64,000 bases of DNA from Streptomyces sp. RKAG293 (GCF_023701745.1 NZ_JAJOZB010000001.1:124001-188000); one strand, 5' to 3'. Numbered from the stretch's first letter, positions 46,492 through 56,063 are shown. The notes: generated by a model not told the origin, from the sequence alone. Translations and numbers: made by a program.

Positions 46492-47295
46492 ATGACTGAG
46501 TTGAACGCGGGGCGTGTCCGGCAGGCGATCGTCGAGCAGACTCGGCGTCTGGCGGAATCAGCGGTCGCGGCCGGGCCTGAGGCCGCTGTGCCGACGGCCC
46601 CGAAGTGGACCGTTCTTGATCTGGTCGCGCATGTGGGTCAGACCCAGCACTGGGTCGCGGAGATCATCGAGCGGCGTATCACCGATCCTTCGCAGCTGCC
46701 CGGGGAGATGGCTGTCGTCCCCGTTGATCCTCGCGAGTGGCTGGCGTGGCTGTCGGAGTCCGCGCAGCGGGTCGCGGGCGCGTGTTCCGATGTCGCGCTT
46801 GATGCGCCGGTGTTCAATCCCGCGGGGGACGGGCGGCCGGGGGCGCGGTTTTGGATGTCCAGCATGCTGAACGAGGCGGTCGTTCATGGCGTCGACGCGG
46901 CCGGCGCGGCGGGCCGTCCGGCCGATGTCGAGGCTGACATCGCGGCCGCGCTGGTCAGTAACCATCTGGCGATGCTGACGTCTCCCACGTGGGAGATGCA
47001 GCGGTCGGAGTCCGCTCACGCCATTCGAGGTACCGGGCAGAGGTTGCAGTGGGTGGCTACCGATATCGCGGACGGTGCGGGTGCCTGGTTCGTCGAGCGG
47101 CGGCCTGATGGGGCGGTGTGGATGCCCGGTGTCCGGCCGGCGGATGTGACGGTGTCGGGCCCGGCGCGATCGCTGCTGCTGGCCTTGACCCGGCGGCTTC
47201 CTCTTGTCGGCGGTGAAGCCGCCGGTGTCCGGGTGGAGGGCGAGGTCGGCCTTGCGCAGCACTGGCTCGACAACACTGCGCATGTCAGCGGCTGA
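46492..47295 (+). CDS. Maleylpyruvate-isomerase-family mycothiol-dependent enzyme
   Basis: 267 residues from ATG 46492 (GGAGAGG 8 bases upstream). The N-terminal DinB-like/MDMPI four-helix domain has PTAPKWTVLDLVAHVGQTQH, where the His acts as metal ligand, WLAWLSESAQRVAGACS, and SMLNEAVVHGVDAAGAAGRP with conserved E...H..D. The C-terminal MDMPI_C domain includes ARSLLLALTRRLPL. The family uses mycothiol and a divalent metal for isomerisation or thiol transfer; the substrate is unknown here. It is in frame with the preceding SUKH frame but has its own ribosome site. Confidence 0.85.
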   Translation: MTELNAGRVRQAIVEQTRRLAESAVAAGPEAAVPTAPKWTVLDLVAHVGQTQHWVAEIIERRITDPSQLPGEMAVVPVDPREWLAWLSESAQRVAGACSDVALDAPVFNPAGDGRPGARFWMSSMLNEAVVHGVDAAGAAGRPADVEADIAAALVSNHLAMLTSPTWEMQRSESAHAIRGTGQRLQWVATDIADGAGAWFVERRPDGAVWMPGVRPADVTVSGPARSLLLALTRRLPLVGGEAAGVRVEGEVGLAQHWLDNTAHVSG

Positions 47296-47442
47296 CCGGT
47301 CCTGAGGGGTGCCCATCGTCACGGCGAAGGGCGCGGCTGAAGGTTGTCTTGCGTGTGGTGTTCCGGTGGGGGGTCTCACGGAACACCGGCCGGCGGGGAC
47401 AGCGTTCGGGTTCTGTAGGGCGGCAGGGGTGTTCTGGGCGGG

Positions 47443-49133
47443 TCAGTGCCGGGGGTCGAGCTGGTCGAAGGGCTGGCGTATCGCCCGGTCGGTCAGCAGG
47501 TGTCGGTGGGCGTCGATGACGACCGAGTCCTGCGACCAGGTCCGCCACATGCGCAGGCAGGTGCTCGTGCCCGCGCCGAGTGGTGTCTGTCGTCCATGGA
47601 CGTCGTGCAGGGAGTAGCCCTCCGACGCGGGGTCGCGGACCAGCAGGCCCCGCTGGTCGTCTTGGTATTCGACTTCCCAGATCAGGTTGCGGCACAGCGG
47701 GCCGGCGATCGGATCTTCGAACCAGCGCTCGCGCCACAGCGGCAGTGTCATCGATGCCCCGTCGTCCAGCAGGTGCAGGAGTTCGGCGCGCTCCTCCTCG
47801 ATCCACGCGTCGAGGTCCTCGCGATGGCGGTGGAGCGCTGCGTAGCGCTCGGGTTGGCGTGTGCGGACGGCCTGCTCGATCTCTGCGCGGTCCCGTGGGG
47901 GACAGCCGTCGGCGTCGCGGAACTCCAGTGTGGCCTGTCCGTGCGGCAGTACCGTGAACACGGCGGTGGACCGGCCGTCCGACACGGCGGCAAGTGCGCC
48001 GGACCGGCTCGCCCGGATCGCTGCGAGGGCGCTGCCGGCGTATTCCAGGACTTGCCGGCGGTCCTGTTGCCAGTATCGCGTCTGGGGTGGGGGTGGGACG
48101 GTGCCGTCGTCGGCTGCGAGGGCCGAGAGCGCGGCGTAGGCGGCTCGGATCAGATCGGGTTCGGCTGCCGGGTCCCCGAGGTCCATGGCCGGGTCCGGTG
48201 CCAGGGACGTCAGGTCGCCGCCGAGCCGGCGCACGATGGCACCCAGCAGCCGGATCGGCCGGGGTTGGCCTGCTATGCAGGCCATCCACGCCGCGCCTGT
48301 CGCGATGCGGGCACCGGTGTCTCCAGGGGGGCCGGGCCCGGGTGCCAGTAGCTCTTGGTGGAGGCGTCCAGAGCCGGGACCAGCAGGGCGTCGAGGACGC
48401 GATCGGGGTTGTCGACCGGGCGCAGCAGTTCAGCCGCGCGCTGTAACCACGGGGCGGGCGGGCGCACGTTCTCGACTGCCGCGCAGTGCTCGATCAGGTC
48501 CACCACACCCTCACCGAACGCGTGCAGGGACAGCATGGCGCGGGCGTAGCGCGCGTAGGGCAGCAGCGGGGAGAGCAACCGGTCAGCCGTGGCGACCTGT
48601 CGTGGGCCGTCCGCGCCGGCCAGCAGGACTGCGGCCTGCTCGACGAGGGGCGCGTCGTACCCGGTTCGCTCGGTCACCGCCGACAGGGCCCAGCACAGGC
48701 TGCTGCGCAGGGTCCGTACCCCGTCCGCGGTCAGCTCGCGTGCGGCCGCCAGGGGCAGGCGAAGGGGGGCCCAGTGTTCCCCCGCGTCGGGTTCGCTCGC
48801 GCACATGGCATAGTCGAAGAGACGGTCGACGTCCTCGGGCTCCCATGCGCACGCGTGGATGAACAACGGCTCCCACAGCAGCCGTTCCGCCGGTCCGAGT
48901 CCCTGCGCGTGATGCAGGATGCGGGCGAGCGCGCGACGGTCGGCCGGGGCGAGTTCCGCGACCAGCCGCGCGCACTGGCTGCTGTCCTGGTCGAGCGGTT
49001 TTGTGCGCTGCTGGTCCTGGTGGAGCGCGGCCAGGACTCGAGCCTCGGTCTCGGGTTCGAGCGGGGGTGCGAAGTAGTGGTGTCCTTCGAGCCAGAGCGG
49101 TCTTTCACCGTGGTGCTGGGTGTCACCCGTCAT
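47443..49133 (-). pseudogene. DUF4132-like protein, frameshifted and 3' truncated
   Basis: ATG 49133 (GGGGGGAC upstream) opens TGDTQHHGERPLWLEGHHYF and runs through APPLEPETEARVLAALHQDQ to STKSYWHPGPA. The frame then changes inside the six-G run at 48326-48331 into TGAAWMACIAGQPRPIRLLG and continues to IRQPFDQLDP, stopping at 47443. HRHLLxDRAIRQPFxQ resembles the beginning of the DUF4132 domain region (LxxxRxxQPFKQAxREVY), which is then missing. The role of the family is unknown. One inserted base would restore an N-terminal ~560-residue frame. Confidence 0.5.
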
Positions 49134-49851
49134 CTGTCCCCCCGGACCGTGTCGAGGCTGAATCCCTTCCCCGCGCACCCCCGTCCCCAATCACGTACGC
49201 ACGTGTAGGCCTGCGTCGGTCTTGACAGGCGGCTGACGGGGCGTTGGGGGCGGGCCGAACGGCTCGGCGGCGCGCGACTGCTGGCTGCGGTGGCCGACGG
49301 TGAGATCGGCGAGGTCCTGGAACTGTTCTGGGGTACCGCGGCGGTGAACACCTGGAGCACCCGCCACCCGCCGGGAGGCGGTGCTCTCCTGGCTCGGCTG
49401 GTGTGGGGACCGCGGCTATGACGGATCGGCGTTGAGCCCTCGTCGCTTGTCGGTCCGCAGCGCCCGTTGCTGTTCTCCCCGTTGGGCCGGGGCTGGGTGT
49501 CGGCGGCGGCGTCGGTGTCGTCGGGATGCGCCAGCACTGTGTCTCGCGTGCCGGCGGGATGACGAAGCCTTCTTCGCGGCAGACCACCGGTCCACGCGAC
49601 TGAGCCGGCTTGAGCCGGCTTCGGGTCATCCTGATCGTCCTGCATGACGTAGGAAGATCCCCAGAGCTCGGGATGGATCACGTAGTGGCCCCGTGGGACG
49701 ACTGCCGCTTCGCATCCTCGTTGGGGGTTCTGTCGCCGGTGGAGCGGCCTGGTGGGTTGTTATGGGCGCGTGGCCAGGGGCGGTGGAGCTTCGCCCGGCG
49801 CTTTGGCGTTGTACGGGCTTGGCGAGCCCGGCCGTATTGGGGAAGGGGCGC
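49134..49851. other. Gene debris, no intact gene
   Basis: Plus strand 49213-49424 reads RLTGRWGRAERLGGARLLAA, VADGEIGEVLELFWGTAAVN, a protein-like scrap without start. Minus strand from about 49645 opens MQDDQDDPKPAQA with CREEGFVIPPARETQCW in a shifted frame. Neither is recognised. Confidence 0.3.
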
Positions 49852-50145
49852 CTACCGCATCGGGTGGGCGCCGAGGGTTTGGGTGCCGCCGGTGGCGACC
49901 CGGTCGGCGGGCAGTCGGGTCAGGGCGTGGGTGGGGCCTGCGAGGAGGTCCAGTACGGGCATGCCCCAGTGCGCGGCGAGGCGGTCGCAGTCGGTCAGGG
50001 TCCAGGCGGCCATCCCGCGCTGTCGGCGGCTGATCTGGCTCTGTGTCAGTCCCAGCGCGGCCGCCAGGTCCGCTTGGTGCTCCCCCGTGCGGTGGGCGAT
50101 CGCCGTCACCGTCACCCGCAGTGTCTCTTCCGTGCCCATCCTCAT
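49852..50145 (-). CDS. XRE-type helix-turn-helix regulator
   Basis: 97 residues from ATG 50145 (GGGTGGG upstream). Helix-turn-helix at about 14-70: IAHRTGEHQADLAAALGLTQ, SQISRRQRGMAAWTLTDCDR, LAAHWGMPVLDLLAG, the Cro/C1 pattern with Q-x3-A and S-Q-I-S-R-R. It binds DNA as a dimer, with no effector domain. It is transcribed away from the crotonase/P450 genes, its own stop being near debris, so targets are unknown. Confidence 0.8.
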   Translation of the reverse strand: MRMGTEETLRVTVTAIAHRTGEHQADLAAALGLTQSQISRRQRGMAAWTLTDCDRLAAHWGMPVLDLLAGPTHALTRLPADRVATGGTQTLGAHPMR

Positions 50146-50264
50146 GGGCCCACCCTAATTCGGGTATGCGGATAGCGCATGGAAAGTGCGTGGAGTGCAT
50201 GGTTGGTGTCGGTGGTGCGTGCCGCGGGCCGCGCCACAGGCCGGCCCGGCGCCGGGCGGTGGGG

Positions 50265-51057
50265 TCACGGGTTCCAGGCAGTTGCTCGTTTCTCGCAGAA
50301 CGCTTGGGCTCCCTCGGCCGCCGAGGGCGTGTGGAAGACGGGTGCGGTGAGGGGGTCCTGGGCGGCGAATGCCGCGGTGTCGCCAAGGCTGCGGGTGGTG
50401 TCGACGACCTGCCGGGTGATCTGGAGCGCCTGTGGGGAGTTGGTGCGGATCCGCGCGGCGAGGGTGAGCGCGGCATCGAGGGCTTTGCCGTCGGCGGTGA
50501 GCTGGTTTGACCAGGGCGTGGCGGGCGGCTTCCGGGGCGGGGAGCGGGCGGGCGGTCAGGAGCATTTCCATGGCCAGGTGGTGGGGAAGGCGGCTGGGCA
50601 GGCGGATGGCTCCGCCTTCGGAGGCGATGAGGCCGCGGGCGACTTCGGGCAGTGCGAAGAACGCGGTGTCGGCTGCGGTGACCAGGTCGCAGGCGAGGAC
50701 GAGTTCGAAGCCGCCCGCCACTGCCGCGCCTTCGACGGCCGCGATGAGCGGCTTCGTGCGTCGGGCGCGGGTCAGTCCGGCCAGTCCGCGGTCGGCGACC
50801 TGCGGTACTCCTTCGTCGGGGAAGGATTTGAGGTCCATGCCGGAGCAGAAGTGGCCGCCCGCGCCGGTGAGGATGCCGACCTCGAGCTCGGGGTCGTTGT
50901 CGAGGAGGCGCAGTACGGTGTCCAGGGCGTGGGCCAGGGCCTGGTTGATGGCGTTGCGGACGCGGGGCCGGTTGAGCGTGATGGCCAGGACGCCCTCGCG
51001 TCGCTCGGTCAGCACCACCGGGTCGGTGGGGGTGCGTTGTCCGGCGTGGGTGTTCAT
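50265..51057 (-). pseudogene. Enoyl-CoA hydratase/isomerase (crotonase), one frameshift
   Basis: ATG 51057 opens a crotonase: LTERREGVLAITLNRPRVRN with AIN, GGHFCSGMDLKSF (oxyanion hole), AAVEGAAVAGGFELVLACDL (second oxyanion loop) and ALPEVARGLIASEGGAIRLP. Just after APEAARHALV the frame shifts in TTT at 50506-50508 (AAA on the gene strand, where AA fits NQLTADGKALDAAL), then runs to TGA at 50265-50267 (EKRATAWNP). Crotonases hydrate or isomerise acyl-CoA thioesters. One base less would give an intact ~263-residue enzyme. It lies 62 bp after the P450 on the same strand. Confidence 0.82.
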
Positions 51058-51119
51058 CGTGTCTTTCGGGCCTCGGGGGGGGTGGGTCTGCCGGTGGGCG
51101 GGTCGGCCTGTGGGTGGTG

Positions 51120-52357
51120 TTACTGGCGGACCAGGGGCAGGGCGGCGAGTCCGCGCCTGACACGGGCCGGGCGCCAGGGCAGTTCGTCGGCCGGTTTCGC
51201 CAATCGGACGGCACCCAGGCGTGCCAGCAGCAGGGGGAAGGCGACGGTGCCTTCGAGTCGGGCGAGGGCGGCGCCGATGCAGAAGTGGGGGCCGTATCCG
51301 AAGGCGAGGTGGTCGTTGGGTGCGGCTGACGTCGAGGCGGTCGGGGTCCGTGAAGCGTTCCCCGTCGCGGTTGGCGGACTCGATCAGCAGGCTCACGATG
51401 TTTCCGGCGGCGATGGTCCGGCCGTGCAGGTGGATCGTTTCGCCGGCGCAGCGGAACGTGGCGTCCCGTACGGGCGAGTCATAGCGCAGGAGTTCCTCGA
51501 CCGCGGTGGGCAGCAGGCCGGCGCCGGCGTCCGGGGTGGTCATGCGTGCGGCCTGGGCGGGGTGCGCCAGCAGGGCGAGCATGCCGTTGCCGATCGGATT
51601 CATGGTGGTGTCATGGCCGACCAGCAGGAGGAGGTAGGCGGTGGAACGCAGTTCCTCCTCGCTCATCGCGGCGCTGTCGTCGCCCGCCCGGACCAGTGCT
51701 CCCAGCAGGTCCGCACCGTTGCTGTCCTGTCCGGCGCGTTTCTGGGCGATCAGCGTGTCGAGCAGCGTGTGCAGGTCCCGTTCGGTGCGGGCGGGGTCCG
51801 CGCGGGCGTCGGGGGCGATGGTGGCCATCAAGGTGTCCCGGGTCGCGGCCGTGTCCAGGTGGGCGGGGACGCCGAGGATCGCGCAGATCATCCGGAACGT
51901 CAGCGGGGCCGCGAAGTCCGCGATCAGGTCGATGTGCGCGTGCTGCTCGACGCGGTCCAGCAGGCGGTGGGCGACGTCGGTGATGAAGGGCCAGTGATGC
52001 GATCCGGCGGGGCACGAACGCGGTGTTGACCAGGGCCCGCAGCCGGGTGTGATCCGGTGGGTCGGCGTGGACCAGGTGCCGGTTGAGGCCGACCGGCCCC
52101 GGAACGTATCCGGGGACCCGGCCCGGGTCCTTGCTCAGACGGGGGTCGCTCAGCAGGGCGCGCACGTCCTCGTACCGGGAGACCTGCCACACCGCGGGCC
52201 GGCCCGGGCGCCGGTCCACGTGGGCGGGTGCGTGGCGGCGCAGCCACGCGAAGTACGGGTAGGGGTCTTGTACCCGGGCCGCCATGAGAGGGGCAGGCGG
52301 ACGGGGTTCGGCGTCAGCGGACACACCAGCTCCAGAGTTGGTCAACGGACAGCCCAT
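51120..52357 (-). pseudogene. Cytochrome P450 with two frameshifts
   Basis: ATG 52357 (GGGGAG 8 bases upstream) opens GCPLTNSGAGVSADAEPRPP and PYPYFAWLRRHAPAHVDRRP. The frame shifts at GGG 51988-51990 into DLIADFAAPLTFRMICAILG with the I-helix LLLLVGHDTTMN and ExxR in ELLRYDSP, then again at GGG 51318-51320 into HLAFGYGPHFCIGAALARLE, the heme loop with its Cys. TAA is at 51120-51122. Every P450 landmark is present and both breaks are in G/C runs, so the gene may be intact in the organism. It precedes a crotonase on the same strand. Confidence 0.85.
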
Positions 52358-52791
52358 CAACGAAGCTCCCCGCGCAGGGATGCGGCAGCGAACGCCTCTT
52401 CTGAGGTGAATCGTCCCGTGGGAGGGAACGCATGCGAGCCGGCGCACTCTGCGGTCCTGCTCCGCGACGCCGCCCGGCTCCGCAGGGGCGAACGGGCGCG
52501 TCGGAGGACGCGATACGGCGTCCCGTAAGTGGCTGTTGTCGATCCCTGGTTTGAGTAGGTGGGGTCGGCCCTAGGCCGACTGGGTGCCTGGGGACGCCGG
52601 GGCGCCGGCCGGATCCGGTTCACGGTCGGTGGCTGCGCGCTCGAAGTCGAGCCGGTGCGCGAGTCCGGCGGAGGCTCAAGACGCTTCGAACGGCCGCGCG
52701 GACCTTGCCAGGGCCGGGGCCGGGCTGCCCGGCGGGGGCTTCGTCTTTCGGACGCTGAATCCCGCGGCGCCTCCTGCTCGGCCGGGCGCGG
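52358..52791. other. Intergenic, no gene seen
   Basis: About 430 bases between the PPOX-type gene (which stops at 52792) and the P450 start, both on the minus strand. Frames here are antisense or low-quality. It probably contains the P450 promoter (52380-52500), but no clear elements were found. Confidence 0.3.
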
Positions 52792-53277
52792 TCAGCTCAC
52801 CTTCTTGGCGAGTTCGGCGAGGAACTGCGGCACTCGCCCGGCACCGAAGTCGTAGAACCGTGCCCACTGCGGTTCGACCGCGATACGCGCCATCCGGTCG
52901 TACATGGCCCGGCAGTTCCGCTCGAACTCGACCGCGTACTCGGCGTCGAAGTTCTTGCGGGCGGCCGCAAGGTACTCCGGAACCACCCCGTCGACGATGG
53001 TCAGGTGCACGACGCCGCGCACCGACAGTGTCCTGGCCGAGCCGGGGCTGTCGCCGGCGTCGATGGTCAGGGCAACCTCGGGGTGGGCGGACAGCGCTTT
53101 TACCTTGGGCGCCGTGGCTGCGGTGGACATGACGATCTCGTCGCCGGTCCAGAAGATCCCGATCGGGATGACGCGGGGCCGCCCGTCGAGTCCGTTGTAG
53201 GCCAGCCGCGCCATGGACGCCTGGCTCAGCAGTTCGTGGGCGTCGGCCAGTTCCTGTGCGATCTGCTGGGGGTCCAT
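52792..53277 (-). CDS. Pyridoxamine 5'-phosphate oxidase-family (FMN/F420) protein
   Basis: 161 residues from ATG 53277, with AGGAGAGG about 10 bases upstream. Single split-barrel domain: ASMARLAYNGLDGRPRVIPI with GIFWTGDEIVMSTAATAPKV, KALSAHPEVALTIDAGDSPG and the strand VRGVVHL. This is the pattern of actinobacterial PPOX/F420-binding proteins that bind FMN or F420 at the dimer interface. It may reduce or oxidise a small molecule; no substrate is deducible. Same strand as the P450/crotonase group but 430 bp apart. Confidence 0.82.
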   Translation of the reverse strand: MDPQQIAQELADAHELLSQASMARLAYNGLDGRPRVIPIGIFWTGDEIVMSTAATAPKVKALSAHPEVALTIDAGDSPGSARTLSVRGVVHLTIVDGVVPEYLAAARKNFDAEYAVEFERNCRAMYDRMARIAVEPQWARFYDFGAGRVPQFLAELAKKVS

Positions 53278-53489
53278 GATCGTCGTCCTCTCCTGTCGCT
53301 CGGCCGCTCGTGGCCGCCGTGTTCCGGGGACGGAGCGGCCGGCACGTTCTCGACACCCGCGCCCGGATCGCCGTCTGCTCGCTCACGGTAGCCGGGCTGC
53401 GTCGCCGGCTTCTGCAACGCCTGCCGCGTCGCTTTCGAGCAGTCGCCGGAGCTGCTCGGCACCTTCCCGTGCCGGCTCACGCTGGAGGG

Positions 53490-53640
53490 CTTGGGGGTAC
53501 CCACGTCATGGGACGCCGCAACGCGATCGTGCGGGCACACGACTTCGAACGCCTCGTCCAGCGCTCCGGGTCGCTCATCACCTGGGCCGCGATCACCCTC
53601 ATGACGACCCGGCGCATCACTGAGCACCGGCCCCGGCAGG
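53490..53640 (+). pseudogene. Transposase C-terminal scrap (IS5-like)
   Basis: The frame reads HVMGRRNAIVRAHDFERLVQ, RSGSLITWAAITLMTTRRIT. DFERLxxxSxxMIxWAxxxLMTRR is the end of IS5-type transposases. Nothing else remains. Confidence 0.4.
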
Positions 53641-54257
53641 ACCGGACTGCTGCCCCCTGCCCCCGCGGAACCCAGCGGGACTGATCGTCGAGCGGGGACG
53701 GTGGCCACCGTCTCCGCTCTCACCCTCTCTCACCCTCACCCTCACCCTCACCCTGAGAGTTTCCGGTCCAGCACCTGCATGGTCGCCGGCGGCGCCGGGC
53801 CGTCGCGGGTTTCACCGCCCCTGGTGGCGGCCGAGACGGGCCCGGATCCCGCTGCCTCGCCCTCGCCCACCGTCCGGGATGTACGGGCTGCCACGCCGAT
53901 CGGGCCCTTCCCGCACACACCTCCGGCTCGCTGTCGTCCGCGGGCCCCTGCACCGCGAGTGCGGGAGGGCTGCGTGGGACGGGCCGCCCTGCGGGGACGT
54001 CCCATTCCGGACTCCGGTCGGGAGTGGCACCAAGCCGAGTATCGGTTCCTGTTCGGGGTGGATCCATCCCCGTGGGCGGGGAGTAGCCGCCGGCACCCAC
54101 GGCGTCGTCCCGATCCTGGGTCCATCCTCGCGGGCGGGGCCAGGTATCGATGGGGGGCAGCCGCCCGGTGCTCTCCCGGCCTGCGCCGCCGGCCGGCCAG
54201 CAGGAGGGGAATCCCTCACATCTCTCACATTTACTCGCTCGGATGTAGACTGCCCTC
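53641..54257. other. Non-coding stretch with short repeats
   Basis: About 600 bases. It holds a run of CTCACC hexamers (about 53729-53755) and two related ~26-base units 58 bp apart (54060 and 54118) that look like worn CRISPR I-E-type repeats. The final part is a promoter-like segment (TTTACT and TAGACT, 54232-54250) for the gene at 54258. Confidence 0.35.
54060..54144 (+). repeat. Two CRISPR-like repeat units
   Basis: GGATCCATCCCCGTGGGCGG (54060) and GGTCCATCCTCGCGGGCGGG (54119) are similar and both dyad-symmetric around CCCCG...CGGGG, with a period of 58-59. Streptomyces type I-E arrays use ~28-29-bp repeats of this style with a ~61-bp period. With only two units and no cas genes, this is at best a remnant. 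Confidence 0.25.
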
Positions 54258-54650
54258 ATGACCAAGAGCATCCCGGTAGACGACGTCACTCACAGCCAGA
54301 TCACCTTGCTTGCCCGCGCCTGGGACGTTTCGCCGGGGGAGGCGGTGCGCCGACTGGTCGACCATTTTCAGCGCCCCTCCCCCGCTACGGCTCCCTCGAC
54401 CCCCACAGGGGACCGGGTGGCCGTCCACGCCATTTACGACGGAGTGCGCGTCCCCGGCCTGTACGACCCGACAACCCGGGCGCTCACCATCACCGAGGGC
54501 CCGGCGGCCGGCGCGTACCGCACACCCAGCGGGGCGGCCGCCGCAGTCCTGCAGGCACTCAAGCCGCACGTGAAGCCCAATCGCAACGGCTGGGGCTTTT
54601 GGATGGTCGATGCCAGCGGCGAACTGCTCCAAACGCTCCGCCGGCCCTGA
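54258..54650 (+). CDS. Small protein with RAMA-like C-terminal domain
   Basis: 130 residues from ATG 54258. The N-terminal ~40 residues (VTHSQITLLARAWDVSPGEA, VRRLVDHFQ) look like a short DNA-binding helical segment. Residues about 60-125 (VHAIYDGVRVPGLYDPTTRA, LTITEGPAAGAYRTPSGAAA, NRNGWGFWMV) fit the RAMA fold found attached to restriction or methylation enzymes (YDPxTxxL ... SPSxAA ... NGWxFW). It may recognise modified DNA. There is no methylase nearby. A TAGACT box ends 7 bases before the ATG, so the mRNA may be nearly leaderless. Confidence 0.7.
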   Translation: MTKSIPVDDVTHSQITLLARAWDVSPGEAVRRLVDHFQRPSPATAPSTPTGDRVAVHAIYDGVRVPGLYDPTTRALTITEGPAAGAYRTPSGAAAAVLQALKPHVKPNRNGWGFWMVDASGELLQTLRRP

Positions 54651-54777
54651 GTCGCCGGAAGCCTCTCGCGAACCTCCACCGACTCACTCTTGCTCATATT
54701 TCTCTATTTTGCTATTCTGGTAGCTCATTGTCGTGACGGCAGCGCCGTCACTGCACGCACGGACCGGGGAGCTGTAG

Positions 54778-54963
54778 TTGCACGACGACCGAGACCCGCT
54801 GCTGAGTCAACGCTCCGCCCTCATCCTGCTGCTGGGCGTGCTGGTGGGCATCGGGGCCGGAATCCTGGCCGCACTCGGACACGCCGACCCGGCCGGCGCC
54901 GTACTGACCGGCGCAGGCGCCTTCGGCGCGGGCGTCCTCTTCTTCCACGCCACTATCGCCTAG
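54778..54963 (+). CDS. Small membrane protein, 61 residues
   Basis: Starts at TTG 54778 with GGAG 6 bases upstream. HDDRDPLLSQRSALILLLGV and LVGIGAGILAALG form the first membrane helix; AVLTGAGAFGAGVLFFHATI the second. Such two-helix proteins with a short acidic start are common and uncharacterised in Streptomyces. An AT-rich promoter-like segment (CATATTTCTCTATTTTGCTA, about 54697) lies upstream. Confidence 0.65.
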   Translation: MHDDRDPLLSQRSALILLLGVLVGIGAGILAALGHADPAGAVLTGAGAFGAGVLFFHATIA

Positions 54964-55047
54964 AGGCCGCCCGAGGCCGCCCGAGCACACGAGGGGCCGT
55001 GGGTGAGGAAACCGATCACCGGGTCGATATTTCGCGTGTGCGGGGGG

Positions 55048-56061
55048 TCAGCGGGGGGTGGCGACGATGAGGTGGGTTTCCAGGGGAAGGGGGTGCAGGT
55101 CCACGGTGGTGAAGCCGGCCTTGTCCAGCAGGGTGCGGTACTGGGCCTCGTCGCGTTCGCGGCCGCCGCCGAGGACGACCAGCATGTGCATGTTGTATCC
55201 CTGGGCGAGGGAGGAGCCGGTGTCCTGGGTCAGGAGCCGTTCGATGATGATCAGTCGGCCGTCGGGGGCCATCGCGCGGCGGCAGTTGGCCAGGATGTCC
55301 TGGCAGGCCTCGTCGTCGAAGCAGTGCAGGATGCGGGACAGGAGGTAGACGTCGCCGTCGGCGGGCACCGACTCGAAGAAGTTGCCCGGCACCAGTTCGC
55401 AGCGGCCGGCGTGGTCGGTCGCGATGGGGCGGGACGCGGCCTCCTCGATGACGTGCGGGGCGTCGAACAGCACGGCGTGGGCGGCGGTGTTGGCGTTCAG
55501 GATTTCGTTGAGCAGCGCCCCGTGGCCGCCGGCGACGTCCACGATGCGGCGGGCGGTGGAGAAGTCGTGGACGGTGCTGACCTCGGAGAAGAACAGGGTG
55601 CCGGCGACCATGGCGCGTTCGTAGGCCAGCGAGGTGTCGGGGTGGTCGTTGAGGTAGGAGAACAGGTCGCTGCCGAAGACGTGGGAGAACGCCGAGCCGC
55701 CGGTGCGCAGGCAGTGGGCCAACTCGCCCCAGGCCTGGTAGAAGTGCGAGCCGTAGATCCGCACGTGGTCGCGCATGGAGTCGCGGGTGCCGGTGCGCAG
55801 GAGCTCTCCCACCGCGGTCAGCGCGTAGCCGGCGGATTCCTCGTCTCCTTCGACGACGTCCAGGGCGCGCAGGAACAAAAGGAGGCGTCCCAGGGCGTCG
55901 GGGTCGGTGTCGGTTTCCAGGGCCAGGGCGATGGCGGTGGAGCGGCCGGCCCGGTCGAGGGCGTCGATGATGCCGGATTCGGTGGCGATGTAGATGGCCT
56001 GGGTCTTCCAGAAGCCGGCCATCAGCTCGATCAGTCGGCGCCCGGCACTGTGGTCGTTCAT
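55048..56061 (-). CDS. SAM-dependent O-methyltransferase
   Basis: 337 residues from ATG 56061. N-terminal winged-helix dimerisation domain (AIYIATESGIIDALDRAGRS, DALGRLLLFLRALDVVE) and C-terminal Rossmann domain with motif I VDVAGGHG (174-181), then PHVIEEA, PGNFFESVPADGDVYLLSRI and a His in LHCFDDE, where catalytic-base His residues of plant-type O-methyltransferases sit. It matches the DnrK/PhzM-type family that methylates phenolic oxygens of natural products. The start overlaps the end of the ligase gene (TGACGATG), so the two are translationally coupled. It probably caps a hydroxyl introduced by the FAD monooxygenase upstream. Confidence 0.9.
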   Translation of the reverse strand: MNDHSAGRRLIELMAGFWKTQAIYIATESGIIDALDRAGRSTAIALALETDTDPDALGRLLLFLRALDVVEGDEESAGYALTAVGELLRTGTRDSMRDHVRIYGSHFYQAWGELAHCLRTGGSAFSHVFGSDLFSYLNDHPDTSLAYERAMVAGTLFFSEVSTVHDFSTARRIVDVAGGHGALLNEILNANTAAHAVLFDAPHVIEEAASRPIATDHAGRCELVPGNFFESVPADGDVYLLSRILHCFDDEACQDILANCRRAMAPDGRLIIIERLLTQDTGSSLAQGYNMHMLVVLGGGRERDEAQYRTLLDKAGFTTVDLHPLPLETHLIVATPR

Positions 56062-56063
56062 CG

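Noticed and set aside
50179-52029. 616-residue plus-strand frame
   Set aside because: Antisense to the crotonase and P450 genes, with shadow composition.
53701-54261. 186-residue plus-strand frame with HPHPHPHP
   Set aside because: The His-Pro run only reflects the CTCACC hexamers. The rest lacks protein character on either strand.
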